This document shows, one piece after another, positions 24,172-32,647 of a DNA stretch of 44,808 bases; the first letter of the stretch is position 1; each line of letters opens with the position of its first letter. The translations under genes were made by a program, and so were the position numbers. Below the pieces are notes generated by a model. That model made no database searches, was not told the DNA's origin, and was given only the letters and a program-made list of their open reading frames with translations. This stretch comes from Actinomycetota bacterium (GTDB lineage Bacteria; Actinomycetota; Acidimicrobiia; Acidimicrobiales; JAJPHE01), in NCBI GenBank assembly GCA_021325435.1, contig JAJPHE010000009.1, forward strand, positions 1 through 44,808. Direction: 5' to 3'.

Positions 24172-24465
24172 ATGGCGGCATACGGAACGGTGATGCTCGG
24201 AAAGCTGGCCGTGGGTGCCTCTATGGACGACTGGCGAAAGGGCCTGGAGGACTGGAAGCGGGAGCGTCGGGTGCCTGGGTTCCAGGGGGAGTACGCGCTG
24301 CTCGGCGACGACAAGCGAACCATCGTCAGCTGCGTGTCCTTCGAGTCCGAGCAGGCTTATCGGCGCCTCGCCGAAGACCCGGAGCAGGATCAGTGGTACC
24401 GGGAACGGATAGCTCCGCTGCTTGAGGGGGACCCGCAGTGGATCGACGGAAGCTGGGCCGACTGA
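24172..24465 (+). CDS. Small alpha-beta-barrel-like protein of unknown function
   Basis: The ATG at 24172 follows GGAGGGTGAA; another ATG 12 bp upstream overlaps that ribosome site and is less likely. The 97-residue product (GTVMLGKLAVGASMDDWRKG, VPGFQGEYALLGDDKRTIVS, CVSFESEQAYRRLAEDPEQD, RIAPLLEGDPQWIDGSW) has the pattern of ABM-like ferredoxin folds. It is the fourth protein of this general type in the window, though they are not close in sequence. It converges with the HxlR-type gene. Confidence 0.62.
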   Translation: MAAYGTVMLGKLAVGASMDDWRKGLEDWKRERRVPGFQGEYALLGDDKRTIVSCVSFESEQAYRRLAEDPEQDQWYRERIAPLLEGDPQWIDGSWAD

Positions 24466-24494
24466 CCTAGGCCGAGGCCTCCTGACCGCTTCCG

Positions 24495-25157
24495 CTACGG
24501 CGCCAGGCGCACGCTGGCGGGCGGTCGGTGCTCGGGGCGGAACCGTCGCAGCAATCCGATATCGCCGTGGCTGCGCAGGCCCCGCCGTCTGGCCTCGGCG
24601 GGGCTGAGCCGTCCGACCAGCAGGCCCAGGATCGTCTGCGGGTCCCCGGAGAGGACTAGGTCCGGGGACTGCGCCGGTCCGAGCCGAACGTCGAGCTGTC
24701 CCCCCGACGCTTCGATTACCGCGGCCTCCTCGCCAGTGTGCACGGCGATCGAGAGCGGACCGGCCTCGGGGTCGTTGTCCACCCAGTACTCCGCAACAGG
24801 AAAGGCCAGCCAGTGGACGCGGAAGGCGTCGCCTTCTGGGGACTCGCCCATGAAGCGGCTCCCCCAGCGTCCCAGCGCTCGCAGGACTGGCTCCAGCTCT
24901 CGCCCCGACTCGGTCAGTTCGAACAAGGTGGTGGCGACCGGCGGTGGTGCGGCCTGCCGGCTGACCACCCCGACCGCCTCGAGATCTCTCAGCCGCTCAG
25001 CGAGCAGGTTGGTGGCGATGCCGGGCAGGCCGTGCTGAAGGTCGGTGTAGCGGCAGGGGCCCCTCAGTAGGAGCTCGCGCACGATGAGCAGGTTCCAGCG
25101 GTCCCCGACGGCGTCCAGGGCCCGGGCCACCCCGCAGTACTGCCCGTAGGAGCGCAC
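24495..25157 (-). CDS. HxlR-type winged-helix regulator with C-terminal SCP2-like domain
   Basis: The GTG at 25157 gives 220 residues beginning RSYGQYCGVARALDAVGDRW, a normal HxlR N-terminus with its conserved Cys. The winged helix spans about 5-95 (NLLIVRELLLRGPCRYTDLQ, GIATNLLAERLRDLEAVGVV, FELTESGRELEPVLRALGRW). The C-terminal half (about 120-220) resembles an SCP2 sterol-carrier fold (GPLSIAVHTGEEAAVIEASG, DLVLSGDPQTILGLLVGRLS), a possible lipid or drug pocket. No ribosome site is seen; TACGAT lies 6 nt before the GTG, suggesting a leaderless transcript. It is divergent from a drug-efflux gene and probably represses it until a ligand binds. Confidence 0.85.
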   Translation of the reverse strand: MRSYGQYCGVARALDAVGDRWNLLIVRELLLRGPCRYTDLQHGLPGIATNLLAERLRDLEAVGVVSRQAAPPPVATTLFELTESGRELEPVLRALGRWGSRFMGESPEGDAFRVHWLAFPVAEYWVDNDPEAGPLSIAVHTGEEAAVIEASGGQLDVRLGPAQSPDLVLSGDPQTILGLLVGRLSPAEARRRGLRSHGDIGLLRRFRPEHRPPASVRLAP

Positions 25158-25163
25158 GTCGCC

Positions 25164-25232
25164 ATCGTATCGGGACCTGACTTTAGAAACAAAACTATCT
25201 ACTTGACTTTCTAAAGTCGACGGCGTTAGACC
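25164..25232. promoter_or_regulatory. Divergent promoters with paired operator sites, HxlR/MFS
   Basis: GACTTTAGAAA (25179-25189) is a perfect inverted repeat of TTTCTAAAGTC (25208-25218). The right copy is itself a palindrome, GACTTT-CT-AAAGTC (25205-25218). For the efflux gene TTGACT (25203-25208) and TAGACC (25227-25232) are 18 bp apart. For the regulator, on the minus strand, TTGTTT and TACGAT are 17 bp apart. Each operator copy sits inside one promoter. Confidence 0.65.
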
Positions 25233-25239
25233 TATGCCG

Positions 25240-26817
25240 ATGCGTAGCAAGCCCCTGGTCCTGGCCTCCCTGGTGGTGGCCGCCTTCACCATCAACCTCG
25301 ACACGACGATCGTGAACGTGGCCCTGCCGACCCTGGTTCGCCGGCTCAACGCCACCAACTCGCAGCTGCAGTGGGTAGTGGACGCCTACAACCTGGTGTT
25401 CGCCGCTCTCCTGTTGACCTCGGGCAGCCTGTCGGACCGGCTGGGACGCAAGGGGATGCTGCTCGGCGGGCTGGGTCTCTTCTCGGTGGCGTCGTTCATC
25501 GGCGGGCTGACCACGACACCGGTCCAGCTGATCGGTGCCCGGGTGGCCATGGGGCTCGGCGCCGCCATGATCTTCCCAGCGACCCTCTCTCTCATCGCCA
25601 ACGTCTTCACCGGCCGGGTGGAGCGCGCCCGGGCCATCGGAATCTGGGGTGCCTCCGCCGGTGTGGCGGTGGCCATGGGCCCTATCGCCGGCGGCTGGCT
25701 GCTGGAGCACTTCGGGTGGGCGTCGATCTTCTACGCCATGGCGCCGGTTGGACTGCTGGCCGCGGTAATGGTCGCCGCTTCGGTCCCGAGGTCGCGCGAT
25801 CGCACCGCGGGCCGGATTGACCCTCCCGGCTTCGGCCTCTCGACCCTGGTGATGGCCATCCTGGTGTTCAGTCTCATCGAAGCTCCGGTGCACGGTTGGG
25901 CGGCCGGCCGCACTGTGGCGGGCTTCCTGCTGGCGGCATCGACTCTCGCCGTGTTCGTCGTGTGGGAGCGTTCCACTCCTCATCCGATGCTCGATGTGAG
26001 CCTGTTCCGGGTGCCGCGCTTCACTGCGGCCAGCGCCTCGGTGACGGTGGCGTTCTTCGCTCTCTTCGGGTTCATCTTCTTGATGACCCAGTACTTCCAG
26101 TTCATCCAGGGCTACGGGGCATTGTCCACCGGTGTGCATCTGCTGCCCGTGGCAGTCTCGGTCGGGGCGGCCTCGGTAGTGGGCACCAAGTTGGCCATTC
26201 GCTTCGGAACCAAGCTGATAGTCACCGCGGGACTGCTAGCCACGACCCTTTTCTACGGCTGGGTGGCGGCGGTGATAGACAGCCACACCAGTTACGGGGT
26301 CATCGCCGTGCAAATGGTGCTCTACGGCATCGGCATGGGCTTCACCTCGGCGCCGGCGACGGAATCGATCATGGGGGCGGTTTCGCGCCAGAAGGCGGGG
26401 GTGGGTTCGGCCGTAAATGACGCCACCCGTTTGCTCGGAGGCACGCTCGGGGTGGCGGTGATCGGCAGCGTGTACGCCTCGCTGTATGGGTTTCGGCTGT
26501 CGCAGACTCTGCCGGCCCGACTGCCCGCCTACGCCGCGCAGGCCGCCCACCAATCGGTAGGCGCCGCCCTCGTCGTCGCCCAACGGGTCGCCGCCCTAGG
26601 TCACCCGCAGCTGGCCGGCGCCGTGCACCAGGCGGCCACCAATGCGTTCCTTCACGGGATCAGCGTCGGGTGCCTGGTCGCCGGCGCCGTCGCCGCTGGT
26701 GGCGCGCTGCTGGCTGGCGCCCTCCTGCCCGCCCAGCCTCCGACCGAGTCCGTCGTGGAACCGGCGGAGCCCGATTCGGCCCTGGTGCCGGTGCCCGTCC
26801 TCGCCCTCGACGAATAG
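25240..26817 (+). CDS. DHA2-family (EmrB/QacA-type) drug efflux MFS transporter
   Basis: The 525-residue product has about 14 membrane helices. Diagnostic segments are the helix-1 motif TINLDTTIVNVALPTL, LQWVVDAYNLVFAALLLTSG, motif A SDRLGRKGML and motif C-like GASAGVAVAMGPIAGGWL, all of the proton-driven drug:H+ antiporter-2 group. Substrate is unknown. An ATG at 25234 is in frame, but the TAGACC -10 lies 7 nt before the ATG at 25240, so a leaderless start there is preferred. Control by the divergent HxlR-SCP2 protein is likely. Confidence 0.93.
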   Translation: MRSKPLVLASLVVAAFTINLDTTIVNVALPTLVRRLNATNSQLQWVVDAYNLVFAALLLTSGSLSDRLGRKGMLLGGLGLFSVASFIGGLTTTPVQLIGARVAMGLGAAMIFPATLSLIANVFTGRVERARAIGIWGASAGVAVAMGPIAGGWLLEHFGWASIFYAMAPVGLLAAVMVAASVPRSRDRTAGRIDPPGFGLSTLVMAILVFSLIEAPVHGWAAGRTVAGFLLAASTLAVFVVWERSTPHPMLDVSLFRVPRFTAASASVTVAFFALFGFIFLMTQYFQFIQGYGALSTGVHLLPVAVSVGAASVVGTKLAIRFGTKLIVTAGLLATTLFYGWVAAVIDSHTSYGVIAVQMVLYGIGMGFTSAPATESIMGAVSRQKAGVGSAVNDATRLLGGTLGVAVIGSVYASLYGFRLSQTLPARLPAYAAQAAHQSVGAALVVAQRVAALGHPQLAGAVHQAATNAFLHGISVGCLVAGAVAAGGALLAGALLPAQPPTESVVEPAEPDSALVPVPVLALDE

Positions 26818-26893
26818 AGGAATGCGGAGCCTGAGATCTTTGGATCGAGTGGCCTGACTCTTCGGCCGATCGTCGGGCTGGTACAACGGCGGG

Positions 26894-27499
26894 GTGGAGG
26901 CGGTCGCTCTCGGAAGCTCAGATCGGGCTGGAGCGGTAGCCGCCCTCGTCGCAGCGTTCTGGGACTACTCCGAGACGCTTCACCTGCTGCCGAAGGAGTC
27001 CCGGCGACGACACGTGCTCCCTCGCTACCTGCGGGCAGATTGTGCCGACTCCCTCGCTTACAGGACCCTCCTCGGGGTCGTGTCCGAGGGACGGGTTATC
27101 GGCGCCGCAGCTTGGCTTCCACCTGAGGCGTACCCGCTCTCGCTGCAACGGCAGGTCGCCCAGGTTGGCTATCTGCTACCCGCCCTGCCTTGGGCGCTCG
27201 CCGTCGCCCAAGAAGCCCGCAGGGGTCAGCTCGCCAACCGCCATCAGCATCCCCAGAACCCGCACTTCTACCTCCGCTCCATCGGGGTCGTCCCCGACTG
27301 GCAAGGTCGAGGCATCGGCCGCGCCTTGATGACCCCGGTGCTCCAACAAGCTGATGACCGTGGCGTCGGCTGCTTCCTCACCACCGCGGAACACAAGAAC
27401 CTCGCCTTCTACGAGCGGTTCGGCTTCCGGATCTCTTCGAACTATTGCCCCACGCCGCCATGGCCCGAGGTGTGGGGCTTATGGCGCGACCCTCGGTGA
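26894..27499 (+). CDS. GNAT family N-acetyltransferase
   Basis: The 201-residue product has the acetyl-CoA-binding core near 120-180: FYLRSIGVVPDWQGRGIGRALMTPVLQQADDRGVGCFLTTAEH is the family's motif A region with the Q/R-x-x-G-x-G/A loop (QGRGIG), then NLAFYERFGFRI as motif B. The first 110 residues are the variable substrate side. The GTG start has no ribosome site; TACAAC lies 6 nt upstream, suggesting leaderless transcription. Substrate unknown. Confidence 0.88.
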   Translation: MEAVALGSSDRAGAVAALVAAFWDYSETLHLLPKESRRRHVLPRYLRADCADSLAYRTLLGVVSEGRVIGAAAWLPPEAYPLSLQRQVAQVGYLLPALPWALAVAQEARRGQLANRHQHPQNPHFYLRSIGVVPDWQGRGIGRALMTPVLQQADDRGVGCFLTTAEHKNLAFYERFGFRISSNYCPTPPWPEVWGLWRDPR

Positions 27500-27541
27500 T
27501 GCCGTGAACGAGGGGAGCCGGTCGCCTCCTTGAAGCCGAGG

Positions 27542-28219
27542 TCAGTCGGTCAGCTGTGCCGACGCCCATTGAAAGGGGTAGGGCAGGCCGGCTCTGAGGA
27601 ACGGACCCGGGTCACCTTCCCATTGCCAAGATCGCATCTGGTCCTCGGTGCGGCGTCCCGCCAGGGCGCGGAACACCTCGTAGGCCGGGGCCTCTACGGT
27701 GGTGGCCTGCGGGTCGTCGGGGACGCCGAGCCACCATTCCCTCAGCTCGGGCGCCCGCAGGAGCAGCGTGGGGGCGCTCGCCTCACCAAGGACCTGGCGC
27801 CATCGGCCGATGCTTCCCCTGAGGGCCAGGGCGACGGCGTCGGCTGGCACCCGATCCGCTTTGAGGGTGCCTCGGAGGTCTGCTTCGTGGATGACGGCGT
27901 CTCCGAATGCCCACCGGGCGGGTGGCCCCATCACCGGGTGGTCCTCGAGTGCAGCGAAGGGCTCCAGAGCCTCTTCCCAGCGCCCCAGCACCGCCTGGAC
28001 CGGCAGATCGGAGAAGCGCGCCACCTGGCTGGCGGTCCACGCCTCTGAGGCGTAGCCGTCGAGTCGGCCGGCTACCCAGTCTTCGCACAGGCCGGCCAGA
28101 TGGGCCACCAGGTCCCGGACCCGCCAGTCCGGACAGGACGGGATCACCGAGTCGGCGTTGGCGTCTGTGACCAACTTTGCGATGCGCTGCTGGACCAGCC
28201 GATAAGCGCCGGTGTCCAC
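27542..28219 (-). CDS. Mycothiol-type DinB-fold protein (maleylpyruvate isomerase N-terminal family)
   Basis: The 225-residue product matches the actinobacterial TIGR03083/MDMPI_N family: SCPDWRVRDLVAHLAGLCEDWV with the first His, and ARWAFGDAVIHEADLRGTL with the HxxD/E pair. These residues coordinate zinc or nickel in mycothiol-dependent isomerases and transferases. A C-terminal MDMPI_C-like domain is hinted at by LLRAPELREWWLGV. Substrate is not predictable. It starts at GTG 28219 and diverges from the ATP-grasp gene; I see no clear promoter elements between them. Confidence 0.82.
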   Translation of the reverse strand: MDTGAYRLVQQRIAKLVTDANADSVIPSCPDWRVRDLVAHLAGLCEDWVAGRLDGYASEAWTASQVARFSDLPVQAVLGRWEEALEPFAALEDHPVMGPPARWAFGDAVIHEADLRGTLKADRVPADAVALALRGSIGRWRQVLGEASAPTLLLRAPELREWWLGVPDDPQATTVEAPAYEVFRALAGRRTEDQMRSWQWEGDPGPFLRAGLPYPFQWASAQLTD

Positions 28220-28314
28220 GATGGCAAGTGTGGCATGGCCTCCCCTCCCACTCGTGGGTCAGTTAGGACCGGAATCCTGGGGCGCGGGGCGGGAAGCTTT
28301 GGGACACTCCGGCC

Positions 28315-29229
28315 GTGGATGACGGCCCCGAGATCGCCATTGCCGGCTGCCGTGCGGCGGCCAGCGCGGACCCGGAGGACCTCTACCCGGACCCCGACTC
28401 CGAGCTGCTGGTGGCTGCACTGAGGGCCAGGGGCCGCCGCGCCGCCATGGTCAGCTGGGACGACCCCGCTGTGACCTGGGAAGCCATCGGGGTCGTGGCC
28501 GTCCGCAGCACCTGGGACTCGGTCGACCGGCCGGCTGAGTATCTGCGCTGGGCCCGTCACGTCGGGGAGGTCTCGACGCTGGTCAACCCGGCCGACGTGC
28601 TGGCCTGGAACCTCGACAAGGTCTACCTCGCCGATCTGGCCGGCCTCGGCGTGCCGGTGGTGCCGACCCGATTCCTTCGCCCAGGTACGTCCTGGGCGCT
28701 CCCGCCGGGCGAGTTCGTCGTCAAACCAGCGATCTCTGCCGGCGGCCGGGACACCGCCCGGTACGGCCCACCTCACGCGGCCGACGCCCAGTCGCACATC
28801 CGCCGCCTGCTGGACCGAGGCCAGACGGTGATGGTCCAGCCCTACCTCCCAGCCGTGGAGGACCCCGGCGAGATGTCGGTCGTGTTCATCGACGGTCGCT
28901 TCAGTCATGCCGTGCGAAAGGGTCCGGTCCTACAGGCGGGGGCGGGCGTCGTCGAGCGCCCCTGGGAACGGATGACCTACCTCGGGGCGGCCACGCCTTC
29001 ATCCGCCGAGCGTGACGTCGCCCAGTGGGCCGCGGCGACGGTCGAACGCCGATTCGGGCCGCTGGTGTACTCCAGGGTTGACCTCATCAGGGACCGCACG
29101 GGGGAGCCCCTCGTCATCGAGGTCGAACTGATTGACCCCTATCTATCCCTGTCCCTCTCGCCCGGCGCCCCGGCGACACTCGCCTCCGCCCTGGACCGGT
29201 GCCTCGTCCGGACGAGATCAGCCAACTGA
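28315..29229 (+). CDS. ATP-grasp domain protein
   Basis: The 304-residue product has an N-terminal Rossmann-like part (ELLVAALRARGRRAAMVSWDDPAV) and a central ATP-grasp fold: NKxY-like NLDKVYLADLAGLGVPVVPT, the Lys strand GEFVVKPAISAGGRDT, MVQPYLPAVEDPGEMSVVFI, and EVELIDPYLSLS with the Mg-binding acidic residues. It is closest in style to RimK/cycloserine-type ligases that join a carboxylate to an amine. The substrate is unknown. The GTG start lacks a good ribosome site. Its end overlaps the convergent acetyltransferase by 12 bp. Confidence 0.8.
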   Translation: MDDGPEIAIAGCRAAASADPEDLYPDPDSELLVAALRARGRRAAMVSWDDPAVTWEAIGVVAVRSTWDSVDRPAEYLRWARHVGEVSTLVNPADVLAWNLDKVYLADLAGLGVPVVPTRFLRPGTSWALPPGEFVVKPAISAGGRDTARYGPPHAADAQSHIRRLLDRGQTVMVQPYLPAVEDPGEMSVVFIDGRFSHAVRKGPVLQAGAGVVERPWERMTYLGAATPSSAERDVAQWAAATVERRFGPLVYSRVDLIRDRTGEPLVIEVELIDPYLSLSLSPGAPATLASALDRCLVRTRSAN

Positions 29230-29805
29230 GGTGGGGCGAGTGTCGTCGGTCTCCAGGACGGCGTAGCAGAGAGAATCTCGCCATGCGCCCTTGGTGTACA
29301 TGTGGCCGCGGAGTCGTCCTTCTAAGGTCATTCCGGCCTTCTGGAGAACTCGGCCCGAGGCCGGATTGTCGGGGTGATGCGTCGCCCAGATCCGGTGCAG
29401 GCGCAGTTGGTCGAACCCGAAGCGGACTACAAGCCGGACCGCTTCGGTAGCGAGGCCTTTCCCCCACCATTGCCGGGCGAGGGCGTATCCGATCTCCCCG
29501 CTGCGATGCTCGGGCCTGTCGATCCCGAGTCGGAGTGTTCCCACCAAGGATTGTCCGGGGCGATGCTCGATGGACAGGTGGTACTGGGTTCGCGGTGTGA
29601 CGGTTGCGGCGGCGATGGTCTCGGCCAGCCAGACGGCTTCTGCCTCCGCCGTTACCGGGTCGAGTGCGATGTAGCGCACGACCAGCGGATCCGAGAAGAT
29701 GGCGACCAGGACGTCAAGGTCGGTCTCCGCCAACTCTCGCAAGACGATTGCAGCGCCCTCCACCCGAACCGGGTGGACGATCGGCGGCACAGACGAGTCG
29801 TTCAC
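29218..29805 (-). CDS. RimJ/RimL-type GNAT acetyltransferase
   Basis: The 195-residue product begins with VRVEGAAIVLRELAETDLDVLVAIFSDPLVVRYI and has the full core: LVGTLRLGIDRPEHRSGEIGYALARQWWGKGLATEAVRLVVRFGFDQLRLHRIWATHHPDNPASGRVLQKAGMTLEGRLRGHMY, in family order. The acetyl-CoA loop is QWWGKGLA. Members acetylate ribosomal-protein N-termini, aminoglycosides or small molecules; the target is not clear. The start is GTG 29805. Convergent overlap of 12 bp with the ATP-grasp gene. Confidence 0.9.
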   Translation of the reverse strand: MNDSSVPPIVHPVRVEGAAIVLRELAETDLDVLVAIFSDPLVVRYIALDPVTAEAEAVWLAETIAAATVTPRTQYHLSIEHRPGQSLVGTLRLGIDRPEHRSGEIGYALARQWWGKGLATEAVRLVVRFGFDQLRLHRIWATHHPDNPASGRVLQKAGMTLEGRLRGHMYTKGAWRDSLCYAVLETDDTRPTSVG

Positions 29806-29869
29806 CCAATCATGTTGGTCCCTTCTCGGCCGCGGCGCGCCGAGGTTTCCGTTGCGTCAGTATGACAGC

Positions 29870-30298
29870 ATGTCAGCGGCCTTCCCGACGTTGCGCTCGG
29901 TGGTTCTCGATACGACGGACGCCCGGGGCTTGGCAGAGTTCTACCGCCAGCTTCTCGGGTATGTCTACCGGCCGGGCGATGAGGAACCCCCACCCGGCGA
30001 ACCGGACCCGAAGGGCCGGGACTGGCTGGTTCTCACCGACCCGGAGGGCAGCCGGCGACTGGCGTTCCAGCAGGTGGATCGGCTGGCACCCTCCACCTGG
30101 CCAGCCGAGGAAGTTCCTCAGCAGCTGCATCTGGACCTGAGCCTCCCCGGCAAGGACCGGCTGGCCGCCGAACACGAAAGGGTGCTGGCTCTCGGCGGCA
30201 GACTCCTCGATGACCGCTTCGACGACGAGGTCGAACCTCTGCGGGTTTACGCCGATCCGGCAGGCCATCCGTTCTGCCTGTTCGTGGCGACGGACTGA
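29870..30298 (+). CDS. VOC family protein
   Basis: The ATG at 29870 gives 142 residues starting at the expected first strand (FPTLRSVVLDTTDARGLAEF, YRQLLGYVYRPGDEEPPP). The second unit (QQLHLDLSLPGKDRLAAEHERVLALGG) ends in RVYADPAGHPFCLFVATD, the DPAGHPFCL signature of glyoxalase-like actinobacterial VOC proteins. The usual metal His and Glu are incompletely conserved, so enzymatic activity is uncertain. It diverges from the acetyltransferase across 64 bp. Confidence 0.85.
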   Translation: MSAAFPTLRSVVLDTTDARGLAEFYRQLLGYVYRPGDEEPPPGEPDPKGRDWLVLTDPEGSRRLAFQQVDRLAPSTWPAEEVPQQLHLDLSLPGKDRLAAEHERVLALGGRLLDDRFDDEVEPLRVYADPAGHPFCLFVATD

Positions 30299-30344
30299 TA
30301 CAGCCGGCCCGAGGATCGAAGCACGCCCTCGGCACTGATCTCGC

Positions 30345-31113
30345 TCAACTGGCCGGGGGAGGCTTGGTGGCCTCGATCAGAAAGCGGCTGGCATAAGCCA
30401 CGAACGGTCCGGCCTCGACGATCCGCTGGTGCAGGGCCTCCAGGCGGTCCCGGTAGCGCTCCACCGTGAAGCCGGGGACGATCCACACGACAAGCCGGAG
30501 GAAGTACACCACGGCCCCGACGTCGTAAAACTCGGTCCGCAGACGCTCGAGGCGCAGATCGGTAACCGTGAGCCCGGCCGCCTCAGCGGCCGAGCGGGCC
30601 AGGCCGGGGTCCCGAGCGGGGGGGCCGGTTTGGGGACCCATCATGAACTCGGTCAGCTCGGCCACGCTGCGGGGTCCGACCTGTTGGGAGAGGAATCCCC
30701 CGCCGGGGCGAAGCACCCGGGCGATCTCGCCCCACCAGGTGATGACCGGGTGGCGGCTGGTGACCAGATCGAAGGAGGCGTCGGCGAAAGGGAGGGCCGG
30801 GCGGTCGTCGTCGGCGGCGACGACCCACGCCCCCCGGGGTCGCAGCCGGCGGGCGGCGACGGGGATGTTGGGCGGCCAGCCTTCGGCAGCCCACCAGCAC
30901 AGCGGGGAGTTGAGGGATCTTGGCGAGCAGCTCGCCGCCTCCTGATTGAACGTCGAGGACGGCGCTGGCCGTCCGGTAGCGCTCGGCGACCAAGCCCGAG
31001 TAGCCCCAGGAGGGACGCTGCTCGCTGGCTCGGCCCTCCAGCCAGGCAAAGTCCCAACCCTCGATCGGGGCCGCCTCCGCCTCGGCGACCAGCTCCTCGA
31101 AGGACCGCCCCAC
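30345..31113 (-). pseudogene. SAM-dependent methyltransferase split by a frameshift
   Basis: Two overlapping frames together make one class I methyltransferase. The N-terminal frame from GTG 31113 reads GRSFEELVAEAEAAPIEGW, SEQRPSWGYSGLVAERY and ASAVLDVQSGGGELLAKIPQ (the SAM glycine loop). The second frame continues EGWPPNIPVAARRLRPRGAW, VVAADDDRPALPFADASFDL, SRHPVITWWGEIARVLRPGG to the stop at 30345. The switch falls near 30895-30920, beside a GGGG run. Joined, they would make about 255 residues. Either an assembly indel or real inactivation; the remaining codons look well preserved, which favours an error or a recent event. Confidence 0.75.
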
Positions 31114-31224
31114 CGACCCGATTCCAGCACGAGCCCGAGGCGCACGCCGCGGTATGTGATTGTCGGGCCCACGACCTGCTGGTATTGCGTGGTTGACCTG
31201 GCAGGGATCAAGGAGGCCAAGCGG

Positions 31225-31626
31225 ATGCCGAAGGCGGTCAAGGGGAACGCAGGGCGGAGGCCGCCCGAGCCCACAGCCAGCCACTCCGAAGTCGAGGATT
31301 GGTGTAGACGCCAGATGCCCCACCTGCAGCCGATCCTCGAGCGGTTGGACGAGACGATCCGGTCGACCATCCCCGGTCTCCACTACGCCGTCAAGTGGAA
31401 GAGGCCGTTCTACGGGCTACCGGAGCTGGGTTGGATCATCGAGCTCGCCGCCTACGACGTCTCGGTGAACGTCCTCTTCCTCGGCGGCGCTGACTTCGAG
31501 TCCCCACCGCCGCTGGGGACCGCCGATCGGACCCGGTACGTCAAGGTGACCACCGAGGAGGAGGTGCAGCGACCCGAGCTACGCAAGTGGATCGAGGAGT
31601 CCTCCCGCACACCCGGTTGGGGTTAG
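31225..31626 (+). CDS. DUF1801 domain protein
   Basis: The ATG at 31225 follows AAGGAGG at ideal spacing, giving 133 residues. The C-terminal 90 residues match DUF1801: ILERLDETIRSTIPGLHYAV, KWKRPFYGLPELGWIIELAA, SVNVLFLGGADFE and RTRYVKVTTEEEVQRPELRKW. The family is small, cytoplasmic and of unknown function, sometimes linked to iron or frataxin-like folds. It converges on the CBS gene with 26 bp between stops. Confidence 0.85.
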   Translation: MPKAVKGNAGRRPPEPTASHSEVEDWCRRQMPHLQPILERLDETIRSTIPGLHYAVKWKRPFYGLPELGWIIELAAYDVSVNVLFLGGADFESPPPLGTADRTRYVKVTTEEEVQRPELRKWIEESSRTPGWG

Positions 31627-31652
31627 CGGCTCCCAGCGGGCGGCCGACCTCG

Positions 31653-32159
31653 CTAGCCGAGCCAGATCTCCGTCGGGGAGCCGATCTGCTGGCGGAGCCA
31701 GCCCAGCCAGATGCCGGGATCGACCGCCTGGAGGAGCACGGCGGTCACGTCTCGGAGCGACACCACACCCCGACCGATTTCCGGGTGCTCGACGACGAGG
31801 TGGCGGATCTCCTCGTTGAGCATCACTGCCGCCGCCTCGACCACCGTCATGTCCGCCGGGGCCGTGATGGGGTGGTGGGTGGCGATCCGGGCCACCGCGC
31901 ATTCAGGGTCGACCCCGCGTTCGACGGCGCGGGTGACGTCGCGTTCGGTGACGATGCCGGCCCCCCCGCCGACCAGCAGGCAGGACACCCCAGCCAGGTG
32001 CATGGCGGCGGCCGCCTCGGCGATGGTCGCGTCCCCGGAGATCACCAATGCGGGCCGGGCGACCAGGGCCGCCACGGGGGAGCGGGGCCCGGTCACCGGT
32101 GCCGAGCGGCGCGTTCCCGGGGCGGACTCCCATTCGATGCGGATCTGTGCTTCGCTCAT
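31653..32159 (-). CDS. CBS-domain pair protein
   Basis: The ATG at 32159 follows GGTGAGG and gives 168 residues. Two CBS motifs are present: ALVISGDATIAEAAAAMHLAGVSCLLVGGGAGIVTERDVTRAVERG, and HPITAPADMTVVEAAAVMLNEEIRHLVVEHPEIGRGVVSLRDVTAV, the order being standard for a Bateman pair that binds adenine nucleotides. There is no attached enzyme, as in mycobacterial Hrp1 (Rv2626c), a hypoxia-response protein. It lies 5 bp downstream of the flavin-type oxidase gene in one operon. Confidence 0.88.
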   Translation of the reverse strand: MSEAQIRIEWESAPGTRRSAPVTGPRSPVAALVARPALVISGDATIAEAAAAMHLAGVSCLLVGGGAGIVTERDVTRAVERGVDPECAVARIATHHPITAPADMTVVEAAAVMLNEEIRHLVVEHPEIGRGVVSLRDVTAVLLQAVDPGIWLGWLRQQIGSPTEIWLG

Positions 32160-32164
32160 CTGCC

Positions 32165-32587
32165 TCACCCCCTGACGTCGTGTACGGGCATGTCGTGGCG
32201 GATCCGACGGCCGGAGATCAACTCGATCGCGATGGCGACAAGATGGTGGCGGTCGCCGTCCGCCCACGGCCTGACCAGCGTCGGATCCAGGTCTTCCTCC
32301 GGCGGAACGATCGAGGCCCGGCCGACCACCAGGACGGACCACCCCTCATGTCCGAAGCTGTCGAACCAGTCGACCTCGAAACCCACCACCGCCCCGGCGA
32401 CCGCGGCATCGAACTTGGTGCCCACGGCCGTGCGGAACAGGATCCGGTCCCCGACCAGCCGGTAGTTCACCGGGAAGATGGCCGGCAGCGATTGCACCGA
32501 CACCCCGATCCGGCCGACAGACCGGACGCCCAACAGGCGGCGGCACTCATCCTCGTCCAGCAGCTCGAGCCCGGTGTCGACCAACAT
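32165..32587 (-). CDS. Pyridoxamine 5'-phosphate oxidase family flavin-binding protein
   Basis: With the ATG at 32587 the product has 140 residues of the split-barrel FMN/F420 fold: LDEDECRRLLGVRSVGRIGV, AIFPVNYRLVGDRILFRTAV, GTKFDAAVAGAVVGFEVDWF, GWSVLVVGRASIV. This subgroup is usually annotated as PNPOx-like but lacks PLP biosynthesis evidence; many actinobacterial members bind F420 or FMN. First gene of a two-gene operon with the CBS protein. A DosR-like palindrome lies 61 bp upstream. The pairing of CBS and PNPOx-like genes is typical of dormancy regulons in mycobacteria. Confidence 0.83.
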   Translation of the reverse strand: MLVDTGLELLDEDECRRLLGVRSVGRIGVSVQSLPAIFPVNYRLVGDRILFRTAVGTKFDAAVAGAVVGFEVDWFDSFGHEGWSVLVVGRASIVPPEEDLDPTLVRPWADGDRHHLVAIAIELISGRRIRHDMPVHDVRG

Positions 32588-32647
32588 GCTCTCGCCCCTG
32601 CGTCTCGTCCCTGCCGACCAGGTTGCGGCTCCCGCCAGCCAGTTGCC

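Noticed and set aside
24466-24494. AGGCC-GA-GGCCT between convergent genes as a terminator
   Set aside because: A 5-bp stem with a 2-nt loop is too tight to form and short GC palindromes are expected often at this base composition.
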